In this document: positions 56,105 through 64,000 of the stretch, in pieces
Position numbering within the stretch: position 1 is the first letter of the stretch
Layout: every line of letters begins with the position of its first letter
Assembly: GCA_031771865.1 (NCBI GenBank)
Contig: JASISA010000042.1
Coordinates: 1,047,501-1,111,500 of the forward strand
Direction: 5' to 3'
Source: Nothophaeocryptopus gaeumannii
Taxonomy: Eukaryota; Ascomycota; Dothideomycetes; Mycosphaerellales; Mycosphaerellaceae
Length of the DNA stretch: 64,000 bases
Made by a program: the position numbers and the translations under genes
The notes under the pieces: generated by a model
Told to the model about the DNA's origin: nothing
What the model saw: only the letters and a program-made list of their open reading frames with translations
The model's database searches: none

Positions 56105-56796
56105 CTACTTGCGTGGGGTAAATGGCTCGCACGTATCATCCCTCTCCATCATGTCCACGATTCCTGCAGCAGAATAGTGTCCCCAGTAGCATTCATGCCA
56201 CTCATTCCAGCCCCGTCTGTACGTGAAGTCGACCTCGCGAATTCCTTCATTTAGCGCTTCTGCCACATCTTTCAGCATCAGTCCACTCTCTCGACGTATT
56301 AAGTCCGTATCACTCAAGAAAGCGCTGGAGATTGGAGACTGGCTCAACAGCTGCCTACGCCATGAAGCAGACGGGTAGCTGAGCGCTTCTGCACTGACTC
56401 GGCGAGCTATGAATGAATCGGGATACAGTCGGCTGATGAGTGGGTGCTCCACGATCTTTCGAGAGATATCGGAATCTTTCGGACTCCAGTAGTTGTCCCT
56501 GTTGCGCACATTCGCCGACCTTCCAAGTGTCTCGTCGTTGAGGTGAAGCGCCGGTCCCGAGATCGGCTGGAAGAAGAGCGCTTGCTGCAGGTCTTCCATT
56601 GGCGGCAGGTGCGCTGGACATTGACGAGGATGTCGCGTGGTGGAACCTCGAGGAAGATCTTTTCGAGGATCTCGGGCAAGCAGAGCGCCTTCGAGGTGGC
56701 GGTTTGTGGTATCGGCGGCGGCGCCTACCCGAAGTCAGCGGATGATAAGGTGACTGAGCAGCAATGAGTACGTACCGATGGCTGAGGCGCGCTCAT
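56105..56796 (-). pseudogene. F-box-type gene with a frame break
   Basis: Exon 1 (56776-56796, MSAPQPS) joins in phase, via a GTACGT...GGTAG intron, to an exon from 56724. That exon encodes LPEILEKIFLEVPPRDILVNVQRTCRQWK, a fungal F-box N-terminus. In relatives this is followed by about eight residues and then LQxALFFxP. Here LQQALFFQP comes almost directly after CRQWK and in another frame, pointing to a small deletion with frameshift near 56597. The remainder (GPALHLNDE, SWRRQLLSQSPI, WNEWHE) is open to the stop at 56105. The gene is probably inactive, unless the sequence is in error. Confidence 0.62.
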
Positions 56797-58477
56797 GATA
56801 CCGCGAGTGCTGATGATAGATTGTTGATGTCGCGGCGATCGAGTGGTGCTGGAACGCGGCTCGTGAGTTGATGACGGGTTGGAGCTGGAAATGTTTTGTA
56901 CACGATGTTTCCGCAGTGCCCAGGCTGCGCATGTGACGTGCGCAGTGCGGCTACGACTTATCGCCTGCCGTTTGAGATGAGCGCCCACTGACGTCTGTCG
57001 CGGATGCTCGTGATGGAGTTTGGGCAGATTGCGCTGAATAAGAAGTGGCTGGAGGAAATGGCAAGAGGCCCGCCAAGCCGAGTCAAAACAGCCAGCTCGA
57101 ACTCGCGGCCACACTCGCCCTTCACAAGAGGAGCAAAAAGAAAGGCTCTCAATGATGAGATCCTGTACATGATGCTGGTCTCCGGCATAAAAAGGAGCAA
57201 AAAGCTAATTACAGCTGAAACTTAGCTTTACCGATGGAGATATCATCGCACGAGTTTCCTAACAGAGGCTTTGGTTGAAAGCATGTTGCATCAGGGACAG
57301 GTATTGAGAGGTCCTGGTTCCATCTTGCTTAGACATTAAACCAATGAGTTCATTGAAGTCGAGGGGTATTACAGATTGCAGAGTGTTGGCTGTGCCTCAA
57401 AGGGATTGTTTGGGAATCCCTGCAGACACGCTATTTCTCAATGCAAGCTTACCCACACTGTTGAATAAGCAGAAGAGTACTGTAGTCCTCACTGTATGAT
57501 TGGGTGGCTGGGGATTCTTCTGGCTTATGGACCCTCAACTCCGCGGGGCATTCCCGCTGCCGCCGTGTGACGTGAGAGCGACGCCAACGACAAGCAGAGC
57601 TTCCACGGTCGCTTTCTTGAGTCGGCGGAGGGCCTTGACGGTCCCAATAGCAATCGAAAGTAATGCAGACCAGCATCATGCCCATGGTGAGGAGGTGCGC
57701 GGCGGTCGCTGGAGTCAGCGGTGGTGGAAGCGGCGCCGACGAAGGAGGTGGATGTCGCGACGATGTCGAGCGGCGACGGTGAATCGAAGTAAGTTTTGGC
57801 TTGTCGCTCCATGGACAATGAGAAGTTCCAACAAAGAAGGAGCTCGACACTGAGGTGAGCTTGAAGTCTCACATGCAAGGCTTGGCGTACCCACCCTGCT
57901 CTTGCCTCTGCCACCGCAACATCGCACCCACAGCGCATGAAGGCTCCAACTGACTGATAAGAGCAACTGTATATCCTCGCAAGATCCGTGAGGCCCGGCA
58001 GATGCCACAATAAAAGGTTACCGCTGACCACGCTACTACGATGCAAGGCATCGCCAGCCACCTCTTCCGCTGTGCAAGCGATGCAGGTTCAGTCCGCGAC
58101 ATGAGCCTCCTACACATCCTAACCAACACTTGGTCAAGCCGCCGACGTACTTCGAAAAGATCGTGGAGCATCCAGCAGCATCGAGATGCTCAGGGAAGTC
58201 TGCCAGTCAGTCCGCTTCGACTCCAGAGCTTGTCAACCACAAAGGGTGATGTACGAGGTCTACCGGTTGAAGCACACAAAACAAGATCATGAGTGCTTGG
58301 AAGAAAGGAAGATAAAGCTAGAGAATTCGCCATGGACTGGCCAGTTCTCGGGTGACACCAGAAAGGAATCTCGACCAGACCAGAAAAGGACCTTGCATTT
58401 CCAGTGTTCCTCGGCATCTCATGCTCAAATTCATCCCGCTAAAGCCAGGCATGCCTACTTCTTTCGCCTCCCTTTTC
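56797..58477. other. no confirmed gene
   Basis: Minus-strand frames at 57869-58171 (100 codons, one hydrophobic segment with IVVAWSAVTFYCG) and 57449-57850 could be exons of a small membrane protein joined by a GTGGGT...CCTCAG intron. The protein sequence looks weak. A plus-strand frame at 57004-57225 is Lys/Ser-rich. None is supported well enough to call. Confidence 0.35.
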
Positions 58478-59179
58478 TCACAGGTCTGGATCATTATGCG
58501 GCTTGAACTTCCTGATCGCTCGATCCGGCGCCCGGCACTCAAATTGGTTCCCGTGGATCTCAAAGGCCAGCGGCTTTCTCTCCTCCGCATCCTCCACCTT
58601 CTCAAACGGCACTTCGAACTTGAAGACCGTATGCTCTTTCGGCACAATCTTCAACTCGTTCCCCCTCGTGATCATCTCAAACGTAAACTTCGTATCCTTC
58701 ACCACGATTCCCTGCAACCCAACGCGGCTGATGCATCTGCTTCGCGACACCTCCATCAGTGCGCCATGATAATCCGCAGACACCAACAGTGGCCCGGCAA
58801 AATTTGCGTCCACGTATGTCCTCCCCTCTTTCAACCCGAGTATCTCGCGCATGTACTTGCACCACATGCCATGCAGAGGCTCGTAAATCGCATACTTGCG
58901 CTGCTCTTTCGGGATCTCATAGATACACAGCGCGCGCTTCTGTTTCGCCGACAGTGGCTTTGGCTTATTTGACTTGCGCTTCGCCTTTTCCTTCTGCAGG
59001 CGCTCGTACTGTAGCTTCGCTCGCGCGTTGAGATTCGGATCTGGCGATGTCGGGCGGAGGAGTAGTGGTCGCTGCTTCACTTTCTCGCGGAAAATGGTAC
59101 TCGCGTTATCAGAATCGTGTGCCCGCTTCAGCAAGTCTTCTGCAATGTGTTCTGGTGGCTGTGCGGCCATCGTCGCCAT
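58478..59179 (-). CDS. POP4: RNase P/MRP protein subunit Pop4 (Rpp29)
   Basis: Intronless, 233 residues. Pop4/Rpp29 is a protein subunit shared by RNase P (5' tRNA maturation) and RNase MRP (rRNA processing). A basic N-terminal half (KAKRKSNKPKPLSAKQKRAL) precedes the Sm-like barrel domain (about residues 95-215). Family hallmarks there are LHGMWCKYMREILGL, ADYHGALMEVSRSRCISRVGLQGIVVKDTKFTFEMIT and VPKEHTVFKFEVP. A GNQFECRAPDRAIRKFK end is also typical of the archaeal/eukaryal Rpp29 family. Start at the first Met; a second Met three codons on is equally possible. Confidence 0.95.
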   Translation of the reverse strand: MATMAAQPPEHIAEDLLKRAHDSDNASTIFREKVKQRPLLLRPTSPDPNLNARAKLQYERLQKEKAKRKSNKPKPLSAKQKRALCIYEIPKEQRKYAIYEPLHGMWCKYMREILGLKEGRTYVDANFAGPLLVSADYHGALMEVSRSRCISRVGLQGIVVKDTKFTFEMITRGNELKIVPKEHTVFKFEVPFEKVEDAEERKPLAFEIHGNQFECRAPDRAIRKFKPHNDPDL

Positions 59180-59401
59180 GTTGTGCTTTACATGTCTGGG
59201 CGTGTGTGAAAAGAGAAGTTCTTAGCTTCGCGAGGTGAAGTTGTGTGAAAGAAGCTGAGTCATCGAACCTTCACTTCGCGGATCCACTTTGGGAAGCTTC
59301 GCCCACGCTTGCCATTCCAGTCATGAGATCATGAACCGATTTCTGGCATCTCGAGATATATCACACGACAACAAGAAGAAGTAAACATTCAAGAACTTTA
59401 G

Positions 59402-60148
59402 ATGCTACGACTTCTCACCCTTTCCAGAAGCCTACCTGCAAGAAGAACGTTCACCTCAATGTCCAACCAAAAACACATCTTCGCCCCCGGCGGCCAAAAC
59501 GGCTCCCTCCAAGCCGAACAATACACAAAAGGCGCCCTTGAAGAATCACAACTGCACCCTTCTCCCTTCACCCAATTTTCTATCTGGTTCAAACACGCCA
59601 ACGAATCGGGAGTCAGACAACCAGAAACAGTAACACTCTCCACTGCCTCCCTCCCATCAGGAAAGGTCTCCGCCCGCATGGTGTACCTAAAAGAAATGGA
59701 CGACCGCGGATGGGTGATCTACTCAAACTGGGGCACCTCCCGAAAAGCAAAAGACATAGAATCCAACCCCTACGCAGCCCTAACCTTCTGGTGGCACGAA
59801 CTCGAACGACAAGTTCGAATCGAAGGACCCACTGAACGGCTCACACCCGCCGAGAGTCAGACATACTACGACACGCGAATTCGCGGGAGTCGGATTGGAG
59901 CTTGGGCGAGTCAACAGAGTCAGGTGTTGAGTGGGAGGGAGGAATTGGAGAAACAGGTGAAGGATGTAGAGAGGAAGTTTGAGGGGGAGGACAAGATTCC
60001 TGTTCCGGAGTTTTGGGGTGGGTTGAGGGTGAAGCCGGAGACGGTGGAGTTTTGGCAGGGGAGGGAGTCGAGGCTGCATGATAGGTTTCAGTATGTGAGG
60101 GAGGGAGGGGAGGAGGGGGAGTGGAAGGTTAGGAGGTTGAGTCCGTAG
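59402..60148 (+). CDS. PDX3: pyridoxamine 5'-phosphate oxidase
   Basis: Intronless, 248 residues. An FMN enzyme that makes pyridoxal 5'-phosphate from pyridoxamine or pyridoxine phosphate. Core motifs run in order: ARMVYLKEMDDRGWVIYSNW (FMN and phosphate contacts), SRKAKDIESNPYAALTFWW, ERQVRIEGPTERL, SRIGAWASQQSQVL, then the family's C-terminal signature with EFWGGLRVKPETVEFWQGRESRLHDRF. The first 18 residues are basic and Ser/Arg/Leu-rich, suggesting a mitochondrial leader. An internal Met at residue 20 (MSNQKHIF) could start a cytosolic form. The gene is divergent from POP4 with a gap of 222 bp. Confidence 0.96.
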   Translation: MLRLLTLSRSLPARRTFTSMSNQKHIFAPGGQNGSLQAEQYTKGALEESQLHPSPFTQFSIWFKHANESGVRQPETVTLSTASLPSGKVSARMVYLKEMDDRGWVIYSNWGTSRKAKDIESNPYAALTFWWHELERQVRIEGPTERLTPAESQTYYDTRIRGSRIGAWASQQSQVLSGREELEKQVKDVERKFEGEDKIPVPEFWGGLRVKPETVEFWQGRESRLHDRFQYVREGGEEGEWKVRRLSP

Positions 60149-60567
60149 GGAAGTAGACAGAAGTGTTAATGGGTATCGAGTTATTCCTCTGTCGATGCTT
60201 GTTGATGTTTTGAATGCTTTTTCGTGAGCATCGTTGAGACATGTGTCCTGGATATGAGGAGTTCACAGGATGGGGTTGTATCAGCATGGATGCAGCTCGT
60301 CGGCATTGAGATCTTAATATTTCCCATAATCTCTAATTCGGCATTGTCGACATTGCGACATCAATTATCTCGCAACGCTCTTGATAATCCACAAACGTTA
60401 AAGAATGGTATATAAGACTCAGATTGAGGCTGTCTTGGCATGTTTGACGATTTATGTCACCGTTGTCGTTGACCTCCTGTCCAAAATCGTCTAACCCTAA
60501 GCTACCTTGGCATGTGAAAAACACTCCAACGCCTTCGCTAAACGCAGGACAATCTACCTGTATGCAT

Positions 60568-62583
60568 CTAAAGCACATTGTTATAAGGGATATCCCATCC
60601 CCAAACTTCCCTCAATCTGCAAAAGGTCTCCACGGGAGTCAGATCAGCGATCTGCTTCTGGGCGTGCTGCAGAACGGAGTAGGCATGTTCTTGCGAGAGG
60701 CGGTCAGTGAGTAGGTGACCACCATACGAGACTGCAAGGGTGGAGATAAAGCAGAGCGCCGACTCGCTATGAGAGAGAGCAGTGCCGACAACATTCCTCG
60801 TCAGGCGAAGTGTCTCGTTCTGTGACGGGGTCAGATACCGCAGCAGGCCATGACGAGCATGCAGTGCACGTACATTGATCTCATCCTGCTTCATCGGACG
60901 AATGCCCAAATACGGCGGCGGAGGGCCCTTGGGTTGATTGTTCATTAGTAACATCCTGCCCAGCGCATGCATCTGATGCACGAATGCTTAAGAGCAAACC
61001 ATTAGCATATCTGTCACATGGGTCTTGGCATCGGGCCAGCTTACCATAAACGTCGCTGGCGAAGATTCGTTTCGGGAACGGATCGCCAGACATGGCGTCT
61101 TCTCTGAAGATGGGTTCAAAGTACCTGGGCTTCTCGAATCTCCATTTGTCGTCGAAGCTTTTGCTCTTTGACCATCTCTCCCATGTTTTGGGTTGATCAT
61201 CGTATGCGAAGTTGATGCAGCGGGCGAAATGCACGGTCATTCTGCAGTTCTCAATGCGAGCTTCGCTATTCGGAGCGCCATTCGTGCCTTCGAGCGCCTG
61301 GCACATCCATTGGCAGGTCTCTTCGGCTTCTGGGAGCGGCGTTTTAGCGACCCATGCAACGTGGGTGTAAAGACGCAGGGCGTTGAGGAATATCTGACCA
61401 TGAAGGCTGGAGCTCGGGTTTGCTCGCCAGGCGGACATGAAAACGTCGAGCCCGAGGAACACGTTGCTGCAACCCGACTCCTCGTTCGGATCAGTCATAG
61501 TCATGACAAGACGCAAAATGAGCACAGCAGCCAGATGCGGGCCTTCATAGGCCTCTTCGTGCACTTCCGGTAGAAGTGCCTTGTAGCATGCATCAGTATA
61601 TCTTAAGCACACACTCTCATCCACCTGGCCTGCGAGTGAGAGATGCTTGGCAGAAAGAGCGAATATGGCATTGAGCAGGGCTCGAGATCCAGTAGCGAGT
61701 TCGGGAATCGTCGAGCTGAAGTGGGCTGCGCCATCTACAGAGTCAAACCATGGCGACAGTTTCTCGGTGTAGTGGCGCATGAGCACAGCCTCCTGATAGT
61801 TGTCGAAAGGCCATAATGCTCCAGGCGTGCGAATAGAAGGACCAGGTGAAGGGCTCGTCCTCTTCGCTCTGATGTTCAATGTTGACTGAAACGAATCGGC
61901 GAAAGTGTTGTTCTGTTCGTGCAGATGAGGATCCAATGGGAGGCTCGGCTGTCACGTAATTAGCGAGTACATCGATTGCGCATAGACTTTGATACGTCCT
62001 GTCGACGCTGGTGCACTTGCGCTGCCAATACTGAGACTTGTGGCGGACGAGTGTGATCTCCGTGGACAGCTTCTTACGGATGGGGTCCGCGCAGGCGTGG
62101 TGGCACCACTCACGCTGCTCTCAGCACTGCACGTTGATTGAGGCGCTTCGTCCGCAAATTTGACTGCGAAAGTAGTGAGCACATGTGCGGACGAACATGT
62201 CGCTAGAGGATCAAGCCGAGATCCATCAAGCATTGTGCTATGCTTGGCTGCCGAACGTCCTGCTTACTGGAACTGGGCAGGTCTATCCACATTTGGTCTC
62301 CATGCAATGACAAGGAGTACCTCTTCCTACGCCGAGTGATGCTAAGGTTGGACTCGTTCAAGAAGAAATGTTCGTCGTCCTTGCTACATTCCCGGGCGCC
62401 TCTCCGACAATGCATGCATGGTTGTTCGCCATCGCACTTGAGATGTCTTGTGCGACATTGGTGACTGTGTTGGAAGCTTGTCAGTGCTCCTACAGGATCC
62501 ACACTGGTGCCAAGTAGGATCCTAATGGCATGTTTGGTAGGGCTCTTGTCGACTCACCATGACTTCTGCTTTCTTCTGGCCAT
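60568..62583 (-). CDS. Zn2Cys6 transcription factor
   Basis: Five exons join in phase: 62558-62583, 62268-62464, 61988-62202, 61045-61948 and 60568-60986, giving 586 residues. The binuclear zinc cluster starts at residue 9 and is completed only by splicing exon 1 to exon 2. Its spacing is Cys-x2-Cys-x6-Cys-x5-Cys-x2-Cys-x6-Cys, within CHQCRTRHLKCDGEQPC. A basic linker (RRRKRYS) and a Ser/Thr-rich region follow. The long helical domain, with HYTEKLSPWFDSVDGAAHF and a C-terminal half, resembles the 'fungal-specific transcription factor' middle region. The 43-nt intron 61949-61987 has weaker signals (donor GTCTAT, branch CTAAT). Target genes are unknown; no cluster lies beside it. Confidence 0.88.
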
Positions 62584-63815
62584 TTGCGAGATGCTCTAGA
62601 AGGTATCAATGTCCTCGTCCGATGTGAGCAATATGTGATCATGCAGCGACGTGCAAGCGAAGCCAGGGAGTGATATATTGATCGTTCAGTTCAGCTCTTG
62701 ATCTCGCAGACTTTACGGCGGCGCCATGCCAACTGCCTTTGCACTGTCCTTACCGTGAACAGCAAAGTCTTCCTTTGCTGTCAAACATGATAGTCAATCC
62801 GTGGAGAGCATACGGAGGGCTTGCGAGTAGGCTCGTTAGAACGACATCGGGTTTAGCAATCTGGGCGATTTCAGCTGCACGCATAAGCCCAATGGCCAGA
62901 GTCCGCGTCCTAATGTGGTAGACAGCTCCTAAGGCTGCATGGCATTTGTACGAAGGTTCCGGTGGCCGGTCCCTCCACCTGCGGGACGTGCGTGCGCTCC
63001 GGCCGAAGAAGACAGGAGGATCGCGAGGAGGCAGCAGTCGAAGACACCACACGCGGGTTTTAGCCAGCGGTACTTCAAAAATGGCATCACAGTCATCAGC
63101 CTTATACACGCTGCCCGTTCCGCGATACGATCTATAGATATGCATGTCGCCGTTAGTCACCCAGTATCTCCGCCGGTACATGAGGCAGCTGAGGCGCGCT
63201 CCGATGCATTTCTGGCAGGTCTTAGTGCCGGGTGGACATCCGGTGTTTACTGATCGTGCCTCGCTACAGGTCTTTGGAAACACACCGCCATCGTTCACTA
63301 ATTGTTGGTGATGGTTGGGCGTGTACAGCTGATCATTGCCCTCGACTCCACGGTGAAAAAGAAGCCAACGGCACCCAAGATCCTCTGGCATTGCTCTCCA
63401 CTAGCACAGACGGTTTTCGTCGTCATGGAGCCTCACACCATGGCGTGCACAGCGGGCTCTCGATTCGAAAATGCTTTACGGCAGTGTTGAAATTTGCGTT
63501 GTTCATAATGAAGGAAAGAGAAAGGATTGTGCTTCGCGCAGAAAAGATAGACGCAGCGCCAAGGGCGGCAGCGGGAGCGGGAGCTGCCGTCTGGAAGTCG
63601 CGAACGCGTGCGCGTGGAAGAGCGCGTGGAAGAGCGCGTTCCTTCGCCATTGCTCCTCCAACCTCTTCACTCCTCCAAACGCCCCTCTCACACCCTCTCA
63701 CACCCTCCCAACACTACCACGCCATCCGATTGATCTCCGAACGTACGATATCCAGCGACTCCCTCGAGCGTTTTGGCACCCTCCGCGCTCAAACAAGCCC
63801 CAAGGAGAAGGGAAA
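62584..63815. other. intergenic between Zn2Cys6 gene and MCM7
   Basis: The promoter of the minus-strand regulator and the promoter of MCM7 share this 1.2-kb gap. A 213-codon minus-strand frame (62750-63391) is Arg/Cys-rich and has no recognised domain, so I do not call it. The 200 bases before MCM7 are pyrimidine-rich. Confidence 0.45.
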
Positions 63816-64000
63816 ATGGCGCTTTTACAGTACAAAAACATCGTGAATTACACAGAGCAGACAGGTAAAGAGCGTGTTATATACATTGGCACAACGTGCT
63901 GATATTCTACAGACGCGTTCAAAGACTTCCTTCAATCGTACAAGTCTTCATCATCGGAAACGGAGGATGCCCTGGAAGATCTACACCTGGACGGAGATGG
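63816..64000 (+). CDS. MCM7: MCM7 replicative helicase subunit, 5' end only
   Basis: Mcm7 is one of six AAA+ subunits of the MCM2-7 helicase that licenses and unwinds replication origins. Exon 1 (63816-63864) encodes MALLQYKNIVNYTEQT. A 48-nt intron (GTAAAG...TCTACAG) joins in phase to exon 2, which opens AFKDFLQSYKSSSSET and reaches EDLHLDGDG at the window edge. The short N-terminus followed by an acidic ALEDLHLDGDG segment is the typical start of filamentous-fungal Mcm7. The gene continues beyond 64000, and the MCM box is outside the window. Confidence 0.88.

Noticed and set aside
57449..58171. possible two-exon membrane protein on the minus strand
   Set aside because: One hydrophobic stretch and a plausible intron exist, but the predicted protein is dominated by Arg/Ser/Pro and alternative frames are equally open.
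62750..63391. 213-codon minus-strand ORF
   Set aside because: Arg/Cys/Pro-rich with no domain, no signal peptide and no splice partner; it lies in a shared promoter region. It could still be real, but I cannot support it.

Overview
The window is nuclear DNA of a filamentous ascomycete. Genes carry many short introns (about 45-160 nt) with GTAAGY-type donors and CTRAY-like branch points. The genes include fungal families (UstYa/DUF3328, Zn2Cys6, questin-oxidase-like), and there is a repeat-induced point mutation (RIP) signature. A dothideomycete is my inference. All exon joins below were read by hand from splice signals and reading phase; none has transcript support.

Left part (1-8.3 kb): eroded gene remnants and a 4.43-kb DNA transposon (1956-6383) with perfect 32-bp terminal inverted repeats and a TA target duplication. 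It carries two genes: a Tc1/mariner-type transposase (+) and an unrecognised 733-codon gene (-). Every in-frame stop in both is a TAG or TAA that a single C-to-T change in CAG/CAA would create. The element sits inside an older gene whose pieces lie on both sides. A secreted Ser/Thr-rich protein with a Cys-rich tail follows.

Centre-left (9.4-18.4 kb): a compact cluster of one membrane-anchored tyrosinase and five UstYa-family (DUF3328) oxidase genes, each with paired His/Cys motifs. This is the enzyme set of fungal dikaritin-type RiPP clusters (ustiloxin, phomopsin), where a tyrosinase and UstYa proteins modify a secreted precursor peptide. No classical repeat-bearing precursor was found; a very small signal-peptide ORF at about 15.3 kb inside the cluster is the best candidate. 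I regard this as the most interesting system in the window.

Middle (19.6-30.9 kb): a formate/nitrite-family channel, a three-exon single-pass membrane protein, a secreted nucleoside hydrolase, an intact hAT-transposase-derived ORF, a FAD-oxidoreductase remnant, the U1 snRNP factor PRP39, and an unrecognised secreted protein with a downstream partial duplicate.

Right (33-64 kb): mostly conserved genes: a TBC-domain protein with altered catalytic fingers, telomerase reverse transcriptase (six exons), a questin-oxidase-like enzyme, two diverged paralogues of an unknown family, an MFS transporter beside a FAD monooxygenase, an F-box-like protein, the RNase P/MRP subunit POP4, pyridoxamine-phosphate oxidase, a Zn2Cys6 regulator and the start of MCM7. 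Between them lies a roughly 2.9-kb decayed tandem array (53.1-55.9 kb) that appears to derive from the 3' end of the gene before it, then a frame-broken F-box gene.
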